From positions 22,628,977 to 22,692,976 of the forward strand of contig JAAONU010000010.1 of NCBI GenBank assembly GCA_012932295.1: a stretch of DNA of 64,000 nt, read 5' to 3'. This stretch comes from Cyclina sinensis (taxonomy: Eukaryota; Mollusca; Bivalvia; Venerida; Veneridae). Made by a program: the position numbers and the translations under genes. The notes below the pieces were generated by a model. The model did not search any database, was not told the DNA's origin, and was given only the letters and a program-made list of their open reading frames with translations. How positions within the stretch are numbered: the first letter of the stretch is position 1; each line of letters begins with the position of its first letter. Below are positions 1 through 12,500 of the stretch, piece after piece.

Positions 1-817
1 GAAAGAGCCCTCGAAAATGTGATGGAGCCAACACCATCATTCATTAAGTGTTAATATTGTATGTTAAAAAGCACGAAAAAAGCGACGATCTGATTTCTTT
101 TTTTTTTTTCAAAATTGGTAAAACTTTATTGAAAACACCGGATATTGTTTTGTCTTCAATTCCAGCATCATTGGGTATATTGTTTTTAATGTCTTCTTCT
201 TCATATTCTGGACTAATTGAGATAGGTTCTTCAATATCTGCTACATCACTATCTGTAAAAAATCTCGTCTAATGGGTTACAAATAACTTCTTCATCACTG
301 ATTGAATGGCTTTCAAGTGAACAATTCAATGTTCTTTTTGATGTTTTTCTAGGTGTAAAATGTTTTGTTGCCGAAAATATTGTCTTTAATATAGAGTATT
401 TGATTTGCTTTGTAGAACTTGAACCTTAATGCGTTTTCTTTTATTCGTTTTCGCCGATGTGGTGCCTCGAAAAAATTTCCCCCCATGTTTCTTTTATTTA
501 TGTTCATTGTTTTGACGACTTCTTAGTCGTGTTGCATTGATTTGACGAAATTTTCGTTTTCGTGCTAACCGCTACTCTGTTCTTAGTTTACCTCTAAAGA
601 CCGTTATCTGTAATTAACTATGCATATACAATTATAGAGTAATGAAAAACTAGTTCATATGAACGAATCTGACTGAACAATAATTCGAAACATTTCAAGA
701 AAGTAATTATCAACTCATGCAATTTAATCTATACATAAATTTAATTGGTATAATTCCACAATATTAACACTTAATGAATGATGGTGTTGGCTCCATCACA
801 TTTTCGAGGGCTCTTTC
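1..817. mobile_element. DNA transposon fragment with 60 bp terminal inverted repeat
   Basis: Bases 1-60 are an exact reverse complement of bases 758-817, which I checked base by base. The sequence between is AT-rich and holds no recognisable transposase; its longest reading frame (48-272) is not protein-like. The left arm begins at the window edge, so the true end may lie outside. The element looks non-autonomous (MITE-like) or internally deleted. No target duplication can be judged because the left flank is missing. The right arm continues into 20 bp subterminal repeats that are listed separately. Confidence 0.7.
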
Positions 818-868
818 ACATTGCCGATGGCGCCATCACATTGTCGATGGCTCGATCACATTTGAAAA
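789..868. repeat. Four tandem 20 bp subterminal repeats
   Basis: Units start at 789, 809, 829 and 849 and follow the pattern GGCTCNNTCACATTNNCGAN, with the last one decayed. The first unit lies inside the right inverted-repeat arm. Related words (cgagggctct, atgtgaaagagcc) recur near 1213-1285, so the transposon may extend to about 1285 or have a second copy there. Subterminal repeats of this kind often bind transposase, but that role is inferred. Confidence 0.6.
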
Positions 869-1299
869 AATGTTAGTATTTTGTTTTTTAACCGAACTTT
901 GTCAAATATTTTTAGTGTTGAGCCAAAGAGGAGGTTGGAACAATATTACATGACGATTATGTGGGCCAACACCTACTTCACGGTAAAGAAATCACTCAAG
1001 ATGTGTCTCCTCGTAAAAGAAAACACATGAGTTGATATTTGGTACAAGTTCTAGCAACGTCATTATGGGGTATTTCTTATCGAAATTGCATCTAAAATGA
1101 TGAGCAAAATGTTCTACGTGGCATGACATTCTTCGATTTTTGAAAAACAAGCATGCTCTTTAAAAACGTATATTTTTATAAAATGTGCTTACCTTTTTCA
1201 GCTTTGTTTTGGTCGAGGGCTCTACAACGGAAGTGTCGAGGGCTCTCATTTAAACAGATCACCAAAATGTGAAAGAGCCACCGTTTAGTAGGGGTGTAT

Positions 1300-4200
1300 C
1301 CTCTGTATGACTTTATTTGTTTCGACAGAGGGTCAAAACCCAGAAATACAAGTTGAAATTTATTTCAGTATTCTTTATACATAATCAACATATGAATATT
1401 TCGTTGAAGTCATAAAAGAAATTTCGATAGGTATCAAAGCTGTATCCTGAAATACTGAACATTGAAAGCTTGGCTAGCTTTGACCTTTTAAAGGAGTGAT
1501 CTGTATCACGTACTGCTTAAATTTATTTGAAATTGATTGGCAAAAAAAAAAAACAACAACAACAACGAACTTGACTTTTCTTAAAATGCTGTTATTGGAC
1601 TGTAATTTAATGAATGAAAGCTACAAATGAAAATAAACACATGGTGTACTGTTTTAAGTTAAACTGCTCAGTTATGCAACTGTCAAAACAGGAAACTTTA
1701 CAAAGGTTTATGAATTAAGATCTGAGTAAGATTTTGAAAATAACAGGTTGAATATGATGTATGTTTTCCTTTCAAATTATTTCAATATCATTATTTCAGC
1801 TCTGGGAAAGAATATTATTTACCTCTAACATTTAAGTTAGACAGACAAACACATGCTAATTTTGATAATAAGGTAGACTGTGCTTAAAATCACTTCAACC
1901 TAGAGCAGACATGATTCTTCAGATGGATATTATGATTTCAAGAACTACCGAAAGTAATACACTTTGTAAATATCTACATGAGAAGGGGAAACACAAAAAG
2001 ATGGCATCAGAGGAAACAATCCATTTATAAAAGAGCTTATATATCCATGGGCCTGAACAACTGCTAGAAGTTGAATAACTTATATAAAGTGACATAGAAC
2101 TATACGAGCTGTAAGTTGTTGAGCTTTGAATATACTGCCAGTTAAAGAAAACCCAGAAACGTTGTTGAACGTTTGAAATACAATGCAGCAATTGTAAAAG
2201 TAATATAAAAAATGTATAAGATTATTGAAACAGTCTGAGAAGTCCTCTCAAAAATGCAACTCTGGTAAGTTCTTAACAAATTGTTTTGGAACTAATGTAA
2301 CTATAAAATCAAAATCCTAGATCATGAGTTTTATCTAATTATATTGAAATTACTCATCATATTGCGTAACAAATGGAAACACAATCTGTGTGCATACATA
2401 CAGAATAATTGGTTTAAATGCTAGCATATCTCAAAATCCAATTTAAACATAGTATATTAATCATTTATGTTTCGTTTTTTTTCAGAATACTACATGCAGT
2501 TAAAAAATTCCATAACACATCATCTTTTAAGCTTTCAGATCCTTTATGCATATAACGTAATTGTCTGGATGAAATAAAAATATATTTGCTTGAACATTCA
2601 ACAGTATCGTAATAAAAATTACATTGACAGGTTATCTTTGTTCTTCTTAGTATCAATTTATACTCTTATGTTTTTGAATCTTTTTGGAATAACAGCTTCA
2701 ACTTAAGGTTAAAATCTTGAACTTTGTACAGAAACATAACTTCATTCTTTAAACTGTCCAGTAACATTTTTGACAATCTTTACATTAGTAAATTTATATC
2801 AAAGGAACACTCAATATTTAGTATCAGTGTCTAAGACAGGAACAGATATAATCTAAAGACACACAAAAAATAGTTCTTTCAAGGAATCAACACTTTATTT
2901 TATAACCTTTAGGGACTAACATAAAGTAAATTGAAATCCTGTATCCATCATCAATGACATGTAGAACAGTCTGTACATTGTGCAATAGGATCACATTTTA
3001 GTTGTTTCAATGTCACATTCCCTGTAAAGAACGATTTTTTTTCATTTACATGTTATTTTAAGATATCCTTAATAGCTCTTATTTAAAAACATACATACAA
3101 TAACTCACTTAAAGAAAACAAAATAACAACGAAACAGCCATGATTGATTTGATAATACTTTGAAAAAAATAAACTTTGTTTAAGTAAAACGTACACAGAC
3201 AAGTAGTTATTTTTTTCTGAAGATTTATTATAATATTATAATAAGTAAATTCAAAATTTTCACAAGCCTGAATTGTTGACAAACGTGTCCAGGACTTAGC
3301 AGAACAATCAGACCCATTTATTTTTCTGTAGCCAGGACTCAGCAGACCATTTTTTGCTTTTCTTTTTTTATGAATTTTGAAATTGTTTTAAACCGTATAC
3401 ATAAGGCATTTCAAAAACAGCGTAAATATCTACAAGTTATTTATGTTAAGCTTTTTTCTTTAAATCGCGTGAAAAGCAGTAGTATCTTTATATCTATATT
3501 GCATACTTGTAGAAGATTAAACAGTGCGAATATTTTGCTATTCATTGTGAAAAATCTCTTTTTATCGTACAAAGCTTTTGTTATTTCAGAGATACTTGGA
3601 ACAAAGATGATAGAAATCTTTCTTAAAAACATAAATGACGTAACTGCTGGTTATCATATTTCGAAACATTACAAAACAATAATGTAGCGTGATAGTAGAG
3701 ATAAACCAGACAAGTTGCATCAGTTTTGAAATGGCCTCTTGATCTTAAATGACGAGACATACATCATTAACAATTCCTAATGTTTGCTCTGAATAAAGTC
3801 ACGAAACAGAAATATTTTAAATTTAATCTGCACTGAAATCTTGCAACAGAAAACGCAAAAGGGTTATACTGGTCGGCAAACAGCAAAGTAAGTATTTGTC
3901 AACAAATAAGTTAAAATGTAAACAACGCTTCTAAAATGACTTCGCAAAATATTTCAACAAAACTTCCTAGTCCTTTATTTAAATTGTTCACAATTTGTTA
4001 GACTATTTGATATATTATATTGCGTATAGAAATGTATACGTTTTTTTATGAAAGCGTTATTTTTCTGTTCACAAAAAATAAATAAATAAAATCAAAATGT
4101 TCTTTAGAATTTCTTTAAAATCCGATGTTATCATGGTAATTTTTACAGTAAAGACTTTTACAATTCAGTAACCCTGCAATTAACTTTGACATGCTTTATC

Positions 4201-4560
4201 ACATTCCTGACATCATTAAGGAATGAAGTTTGTCATTTCTGCCACATATGGATTTACAGTGTAATGGGTTCTTAGTAACTTTGACACGCATAATGTAAAT
4301 AACGGGAACACTAATTATATCAGACAGTTTCAAAACCATTTAAAAGTGCTATGTCATTATATTTTTTACATGTAGTCTAATAAACTTGATTTTTTAAGGC
4401 TTCCATGAACAGCAGCTGATTTCTGTTTTGTTTTACACAGCTTTAATAAAATTTACTCAAAATATTTGCACTGAGAATGCAGAAAGAAGCAGATCAGTAG
4501 GCTGGTAACTTAGTGGAAAACTTTTTTTATTTGTTTCTTTGTTTTTTTGTTTTTGTTTTT
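1300..4560. other. AT-rich DNA, no gene seen
   Basis: This is AT-rich sequence with homopolymer runs and short chance reading frames (for example 1919-2191 minus and 3370-3687 plus). None shows a protein motif, a splice context or a raised GC content. I see no RNA gene or transposon end. Confidence 0.5.
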
Positions 4561-4582
4561 TTTTCCTTTTCTTAAAATAGAT

Positions 4583-4714
4583 CAGAATTAATGAAATCTA
4601 TTCGCATATTTTTATTAATCGTTTAAATTTTTTGTTCTTTTATTTTTTTTTGTAACCATAGTAACAGTTCAGAATTAATGAAATCTATTCGCATATTTTT
4701 ATTAATCGTTTAAA
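4583..4714. repeat. 45 bp direct repeat pair
   Basis: Bases 4583-4627 recur exactly at 4670-4714, starting cagaattaatg and ending cgtttaaa. They are separated by 42 bp of T-rich sequence. This is a local duplication with no divergence, so it is probably recent. Confidence 0.8.
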
Positions 4715-4721
4715 ATAGGTA

Positions 4722-4815
4722 ATATGAGATAACAAAGCAGGTTATTATGAGATAACAAAGCATGTTACTATGAGAAAACAAAGAAGTTTACTATGAGAAA
4801 ACAAAGCAGGTTACC
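4722..4815. repeat. Short tandem array, about 24 bp unit
   Basis: About four copies of a unit like tatgagataacaaagcagg run from about 4722 to 4815 with small changes (ataac/aaaac, cagg/catg/aag). The array directly follows the 45 bp duplication and precedes the 47 bp array. Confidence 0.65.
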
Positions 4816-4917
4816 AGGTAAAATGGTAACAATTTTAGGTCAGATTTGTGTTTTTATCCCTTTGAAATGTTATAGCATTGTTTGTTTTGATAATCTATGA
4901 ACTTCAGTTTTGCCTTT

Positions 4918-5590
4918 TCGCCCAGCAGATCACTGATACTTAGGAAGGTTATATAGGTTAATTTTGACCCAGCAGATCTCTGATGCTTAGATTAGTTATA
5001 AAGGATAATATTGACCCGGCAGATCACTGACGCTTTGGTTAGTTATATAGAGTATTATAGGCTTATCAGATCACTGATTCTTAGGTTAGTTATATAGGGT
5101 ATTATAGGCCCAGTAGATAACTGATGCTTAGGTTAGTAATAAATGATAATATTGGCTCAGCAGATCACTGATACTTAGGTAACTTATATAGGGTAATATT
5201 GACCCAGCAGATCACTTATGCTTAGGTAAGTTATATAGGGTATTATACTCCCAGCAGAAAACTAAATGTTTCGGTCATGATAAATGATAATATTGGCCCA
5301 GATCACTGATGCTTAGGTTAGTTATATAGGATAATACTGACCCGGCAGATCAAAGAGGCTTCGGTAAGTTATATAGGGTATTAAATGCCCAGCAGATCGC
5401 TGATGCTTAGGGTCATGACATAAGATTATATTGGCCCAGCAGATCACTGATCCTTAGGTCAATTATATAGGATGTTCTAGGCCCAGCAGATCAATGATAC
5501 ATAGTTTGGTTTTATAAGGTAATTTTTGCACTGCAGATCACTTATGCTTAGGTTTGTTATATAGGGTAAATTTGACTAACTTTTTTATGG
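4918..5590. repeat. 47 bp tandem array, about 14 copies
   Basis: The unit reads approximately cccagcagatcactgatgc followed by ttaggttagttatatagggtaata. Copies start near 4921, 4968, 5015, 5061 and onward at about 46-48 bp intervals up to roughly 5575. Units differ by several substitutions each, so this is an older minisatellite. It has no open frame across it. Confidence 0.85.
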
Positions 5591-8500
5591 TTTACACCTT
5601 CATTATGCACCGTTTCAAAGAACTCAGGTTTATGTTGTTCTGCTTATCTCGGTCGGTCAGTCGTTTGGTCTATCTTTCTTTTGATTTATAACTCAAGAAC
5701 GCATAGTCCTGGATAATGAATACTAAGTGTTTAGTAGGGCGTATTAAGTAGAATATCCTTATCGTTTCAACGTCAACTGTCCAGCTCTCTGAAAACAGTA
5801 TCTAATCAACAATTTAAGAAAAAACAACAAACCAAGTACTTTCACTCTTAACAGGAAGTGCGGGAAATACATGAAAATGACTTGTTTTAGGAAAATGACC
5901 ACTTCTGAGTTTACTATGTCAAATGTCGTACAAAAGGGAGTTGCATGTTTGAAACGTTTCCACATAAGTAACCCAAGAACATCTGAATCAAGGATGCTTG
6001 CGCTTTAAAAGATGGTTAAGCATGATGTGTAGAAAAAAAAAACATATTTATTTTTTGGATCACTGCATCAGAGGTTTGGTGCAAATGGTCTGCAGTGTAT
6101 TGCCTATCTTATATAATAAAAACTGAGCCCAGAACTTTATAGGATGATTGGCTTTGATAAGTGGATTATCCTTTTTACGAGGGTCAAGAGAGAAACTTGC
6201 AGGAGTCTTCTTTCTAAAGAAAATGTTTCCAAACAAATACTCTCGAATAACGGAACAGAGATCTATCAACGGGAATTCGACATGACGCTTTATGTATCTC
6301 TTAAAATTTTGGTTCTCTTGATTAAATGTTAAGCACACTAAAGCTTGACTGCTGAAAATGGTTTCCGAGCAATTACTCTTGAACAACAAAACACAGCACT
6401 AACTGGACATGATAAGCAGGTGGTGGACATTGTATTACTTCTCTAGATATCAAAGATGAAGCTCACAGGGACATACACTAAGAAAACTATTTCCGATAAA
6501 TAACGTAAGAAAAACAAAAGACCGATTTCTCGGACTTTTTGTGATTTTATGGCATAAATGAAATCTACTTTTTTATGAGCTAACTATATCAAAGTTCAAG
6601 CTTCTAGGAGACATTTTGATGTTAAGGAGTCAATGTTTGAAATAACATTAATAATGATAAAAGTAATAATAATAATAACAATAATCATCATCATCATCAT
6701 AATCATCGTCATCATCATCAACAACTTTTTAATGGTTTTTTTTCATGTTTATTTTGTTTTATCTAGCGTATTATTTTTGCATTTAATGTTGTCTTAATCT
6801 TGATTTTTTTCATAACTTATAGCTTGCAGTGTTATACATGTATTTTGAATATAAAAACATATATGAAACAATCTGATATTAGTGGCTTTCATACAGCAAA
6901 GTTAAAAACTAATTTCTATGAGGACAAGCAACCTTATTTACATTACATTACATTTAAATGGTTATATATGGTCAATTTCACGATCAGTTAAGTTTGAACA
7001 ACAAGATATGCGAATTGAAACGCTTAGGTTCTCATAATATGTCTAAAATTATCAGTGTTGCTGCTTTCGTACCTCAGTGGAAGAGTTCAATATAAACCTA
7101 TGGATAACTTCCAAGAAAAAGAGTCTACTTTTGCCAAACGTTGAACGACAAGTGTGCCTATTCCTATAAATGTATGCACATGTATGCATACTTATACTTA
7201 ATTTATATTAAACAAAGAAAAATAAAAAAATAAAGCATGCATTGCTTTATGCTTAAAGGGAGAAAACTTCAGAAAATTTGTCAATTTATACACCAAGTGT
7301 TTTTAGTCGTGGTGAATAAGATTTAAACATGATTTGGTTGATTCGCTGTTTATGCATTTAAACGTAATTTCCTTTTCTACTTGACTATTATGCTTTGTCA
7401 ATGTATACTGACTTGTTTTTACTTGTCATTGAAAAATGTATTCACTGTTTTAATACAAAGCGTGCGTTGACCCAATAAAAACAGAACAAAACTTAGCTTT
7501 TGCAGTGTAACTTCTCATTATCATTAATGTTCAAACTAATTGTGAGTCTAGATTTTCTTATTTAAACAAAGAACAAAAAAACAAACAAACCAACAAATCT
7601 TTAATGTTCTTTATACTATCACGCATTTTGAATATACATTATTATTATATCGTTATATCGTAGATACTGTAATAATTTGATGTGCGAACTGATATCTACG
7701 ATACAAAAAAGTTATCTAAATATTTATAGCAATCTGCAATGGAAAAAAACTCTTGTCTCAGAAAATGTCAGATTTTTTTTATTTACAAATAAAATATCAC
7801 AAACGAAAACTGCAACAAATCAGCCCACTTGCCTTTTTTATAAATGAACATTTCATAGGGAACATTTTGTTCAACTACATCGAGTCATAATTTAACGAAC
7901 ATCTCGGAAGCAGTTTGCTAAACGCTAACGAACATTGTGTGTAAGTCATACTGTTGTTACGGTACTGTTTACAAACAGAAAATGTTCGACATGTTTAATT
8001 GTAATTGCGTTATTAAATACATGTTTTAATCATTGGTAAATTCGTGACAATCACCTTAAATCATAAAATCCAGTGCTCGATTTATGAGTAATTAAAATGT
8101 TTCCTAAAACAGTTGAACAAGGTCACTTCCCTGTTCTTTACTGCGCTAATATCCTTTTGCCATACTGATTTCAAAATATCTGGAATAAATGGAAGACAAA
8201 GAACGGGAACTTAATAATTTCTTTAACATTTATGAAATTAAATGTTCTTTTTGAAATGATGAATTTTAAAGATATAACCTTACTTGTAACAATAGTGTTC
8301 TTTAACTGGTGCTTTATTAAAAACACAACGTTTGTGGACAAAATAGCTTTTTGCTATTCTTTTATGCCTTGTGATTTAAAATTACATTTATATTTTCAGA
8401 TATTTCCTATTTTGTCCTCTGTACATATAAACCGTATTCTTATGTTACAGGACTGCTTCTGTTATCATTGTTAAAGTCGGGTTGTCACTTGTATTCGATA

Positions 8501-8950
8501 TTAATTTCCTAAAATGCATAGAGAAGAAATTACATCTAATCTTAGCACTTAGCGAACAAGAGATAGAAGTGAAAGTACCGTTAATCCAAATTCCTAGTCA
8601 TGCTACATATATTGCTGAGGTAAGAAAACAATTAAAACGTCATTTTCGATCTTCTAAAACATTGACTTTAATTAGCTTATATCGTACAAACCTGTAGCAA
8701 CAACGCTTTAAGCGCGTTGATTTTCATATCAATAATAATACTACCGACCAGTATACAATGCACCTTCATTCGGCGGACAAGGAAGTAATAACGTCATTTT
8801 AAAGTGGTAAATAGGTTAAATCGTAGTAAATAATATGCGTAACTTTAACTTCAACTTCAACTCATTACTGCCAAAAGTCAATATTGACTATACAAGGCAG
8901 GCGCGTGTCAGAAACATTAAGATTATAAAAGATAATTACAAAGAAAAAAT
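5591..8950. other. AT-rich DNA, no gene seen
   Basis: No coding block or transposon end was recognised. There is a simple-sequence run of aat/atc trinucleotides at about 6655-6722. Two overlapping reading frames on opposite strands near 6060-6390 have no family features and I regard them as chance. Confidence 0.45.
6655..6722. repeat. Trinucleotide microsatellite (aat)n/(atc)n
   Basis: Runs of taataataa pass into catcatcatcatcat with interruptions. This is simple sequence only. Confidence 0.8.
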
Positions 8951-8959
8951 GTTTAACTT

Positions 8960-9544
8960 AAGATCTTACTTAAACATTTCTTTTGAATACTTAAAATCTA
9001 TAAAACTTGTTTAGTCCACTGATAATAGCTTGCGCAGTTGGGGTATCCTTAATCTCGGTCGGTAATTCGTTCAAGAGTCGTAAAGCCCTTGGGAAGAATG
9101 AGTTCATGTGATGTTGTGTTCTTGTTTGTGGGATGAGGAATTTGTTGTTTCTTGTGTTTGTAAGGTGATTGTGATCGACGTTGACCTGTTTTTTTTATTA
9201 TTATTTTGTATAGCATGACCGGGCTGTCATGGATTCGCCTTCGTTCTAAAGTTGACCATTTTAGTTCCTCAATTATGTTTAGTATTGTGGTAATGATTAT
9301 GAACGTACCTTGCAGCTGACCTCTGGACCATTTCTTTTCTGTGAGTGAGATATTTTTGCCATGGATGGCATATGATTGAACAGTATTCAACCTGTGGTCT
9401 TACATATGTTTTGTATGCTGCTTCTTTGAGTTGTTTGGTTCGTGTTTTGACATTTCGTCTGATGAGCCTTAAGGTGGTTTTTGCTTTGTTTGTGATATTG
9501 TTTATATGGGATGACCAGTTTAGGGTACTACTGAAACTGGTCAT
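8960..9544 (-). pseudogene. Non-LTR retrotransposon (LINE) 3' end, reverse transcriptase C-terminal remnant
   Basis: The minus frame 9544-9269 encodes the stretch just after the polymerase core of a Jockey/CR1-type reverse transcriptase. An L-x-W-x-x-HI-x-x-I pattern is followed by K-A-x-x-T-L-x-x-I-R-R-N, then A-Y-K-T-Y-V-R-P-x-x-E-Y and V-Q-R-x-A-A-R-Y-V. The reading then moves to a second minus frame (within 9390-9049) with the usual tail pattern: W-S-T-L-E-x-R-R, M-L-Y-K-I-I and H-E-L-I-L-P-K-G. A frameshift therefore lies near 9270-9330, and a stop follows at about 9048. Only the last 200 or so residues of an ORF2 remain, so this is a 5'-truncated dead copy. The exact clade is not certain. 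Confidence 0.8.
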
Positions 9545-9551
9545 CCCATAT
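9504..9551. repeat. 18 bp perfect inverted repeat at LINE truncation point
   Basis: The arms are 9504-9521 and 9534-9551 with a 12 bp loop. The left arm belongs to the LINE coding sequence (minus strand). The right arm copies it in reverse exactly where similarity to the reverse transcriptase stops. Confidence 0.85.
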
Positions 9552-9599
9552 AAATATATATTATATATAAAGTTAAAATCACAGGGAGTTTATCAATCG

Positions 9600-12500
9600 G
9601 CTATGTCTTAAACCATTTTATGACAGTAAAATAAAATCATGAAAAGAAAAAAATATATATATTTTTTCCAGTTTGAAATACGTTATGATTTGGAAAAACA
9701 GTCTGTGTAAATATTCAATTAAGAGAGGGTACATCTGCTACTTTAAAAAAAAAATTAAATTTTGTATTTTGCAGGTAAAAAAATCGAATATTGGTTACCA
9801 GTGTTTGCTGTTTTCCGGCTTGGGATTTATATCTAGGGAAAATATAAGTATGTCATCAGTGATGCTGTTTGCCAGTATCACCGAAGTTATACGAATTGCA
9901 GAAAAGTAAAAATACCTGTCCTTGGCTGAACTATGTATTCCATATTTCTTTCCTGTAAGGAATTTGTAAGGTTGGTTTGGTAAATACGTTTTGTCGAGGT
10001 TAGTTCTAAAAGAACTTTAAATAGTTTTAACATTCCCTTAAAACTTGAATACTTTACATAAGGATGACTTCAAATTTCATTTAGTGATAGAGAACATTGG
10101 TAGGATATATACTGTACAATAAGGTTTGCCTGTTTTATGTATCTCTTTATCACTCCTTTGTAAAGCAAAATATCTTAATATTGTGTTCGTACATCTAAGT
10201 TACAGATAAATCATTGACAAATAGCAGTAGCACCATAATAATAATAAAACAGCTGCTCTTTTTAACATATTTCTAATGAGTTAAACTAGAGTGACGCGAG
10301 GAGGGGTATCAAAACGTTCACGGACTGGTCCATTGAATCGTCCATGGATGGAACCATCATCAAAGATCCGTTCCCTTTGTTCTCCCACTGAATCCTAGAT
10401 ATAATAGGTACTGTTCACAGTTTATTTTCTCTGGATAGTCATATTCTGGAAAATCCACACTGTATTGCGGTCAGAAACGATTTCAATTGTGTCTTTATCA
10501 GTGACCAAAGCAGCCAATGTGTAGTTAGTTGTACAATACAAGAAAACTATCAGCTGTATACAGGGATATTTCTGGGCTACGTGGAAGGGTGAAGCTGGGT
10601 GACAAATCTTTCCTTGTTAGCTGTTGGACTGATAAAACTATAATCATATTGCAGTAGATTTGAAGCAAGGGAGGCAAGTGACGAAATGTTCATTCGTTGT
10701 TCGATTAAACGCCAACGATCGACATCAACATGTAGTTTTCATTGCTGGCTTGAATAATCGGATGAAATTGAGGAGTACATTGTAACGAAAAATATCTGTG
10801 TATGATTAATATGTAAATATTTTATTACAAAATGAATGAAATGTTTACTGATTAATGTGGTATCGTTGACAATATCTTAAATAATATGTTTTTCAAAACT
10901 TGTATAAAACTTGGAACGTTTAAAAAATCTTTAGGTTTGAGCTTTTTCATGAAAGTATCCATGTCTTGTAGCTTTTCTGTCTGACAGAAGCTATTTAGAT
11001 GAAGCAAGTAAAGCCGACATAATGGCGACATAAACACTCAGTGATATTCTTGTTGTTCTTTAAAAGTTACGCAAATAAAATCAAGTCGTACAAATAATGT
11101 ACCGTAAATATATTGACTCATACATTTACAAATCACTTTCATTTTTATTTTAGCTGCATTGTTTGACTTTTTTTATTTTTTTTTTTCTATCTATTTGGCT
11201 TTTCATTCAGGTTGAGCGATACATCCTAGACCTCATTTTAAGATCCGCAGAGATTAATCAGAAAAACGGAAGGCACTTGTTAAAGTTTCTTCTGTGAAAA
11301 CTTTTACCGATCAATGTCTATTAGTACATAAACTTTTACATTACCTTTGAAAATTACCATGCCTGTCAAGAAAAAATATGAATTATACAAATACTCGTGT
11401 ACCTGCATGCAATGACTTATTAGCACTTTTGCTGAAAAGATCTAAAATGACTGTTTGGCCTCCTACCTTGTTTCTAAGGCTACTTTAATTATAAAAAAAA
11501 GCTTTCTTATACGTTTAAAAAACATTTCAATATCGTTTTTATCTAATTTCACCATGACTATGACAGTGAGTTTTGAAAGCATTCATAACTTCATATAGCA
11601 ATTTTCTTCTAGCCTATACCCTAGCTTATGCATCTTTAGTGATGACGTTTGAACTACATGTATATAACTTTATTAGTATTTTATATGAACCATGCCTAAA
11701 CAACACCAGACAATTCTATCACATATAACAACGCAACTTGATTACTAATAGTGATATTTTTATTGAGTAGCTTTGATATTTCCATTTAGGTCATTTTATA
11801 AATCTTTAGGCGTAAGAAACAAAAGTCAGGAAACTAAATATCCTGTATCAAACTCCTTGCAGTAGTTATTTTCAATACCGTTACCAGGCATGTCACATGA
11901 CGTTTTGCAAGATAATAAACAAGTTTTGTTTTTCTTTTCATTTTCTTACATCCACACACCTTGAAATAATTAGAGTTGATCAAAACAATAACAAGTTATA
12001 AAGATAACATAAAAAACAATGTGTACATGTACATCTGTTAATTTTTAGCCTAAATACATGAGGCATTCGTTACCGATAAATCGGGGAAGTTACTCTGAAA
12101 GTATACATTCAAGTTAAGTTGTAGCTGTCCTAATTGATTATTTGTCGTATTTATTTTTTTATTCGCGATAAGTTATTGGGTATTGTATTTTTTCTCTTTT
12201 CCACATTTTACGATGTTTAATGAGGCATAGCATTGAATCTAGAGCGTTCAATTATCTTTGCCATTAAAGTCAATTTGAATGATTTAAACCTGATAAATTT
12301 ATATTAGCCTCTATGTAGAGAGTTTATCACAGTTGGAAACTTTCAAGTGTCTTAAAGCCTTAATATTTTTATTGGACATATGTTCTACTTTTATATATCA
12401 ACTATTTTTCATTCTGTATTGTATCTTTTTTATTTGTAAGATGAGTTCCTTTTATCATCAAACAGGTGAATCTGAATCATTAACTTTAAACAAGTGTGTT

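Noticed and set aside
3370..3687. 105-codon plus frame
   Set aside because: AT-rich composition, Lys/Ile/Phe/Leu-dominated peptide, overlapping antisense frame, and no splice or motif support.
9345..9611. Plus frame of 88 codons
   Set aside because: It is the antisense shadow of the LINE reverse transcriptase remnant on the minus strand.
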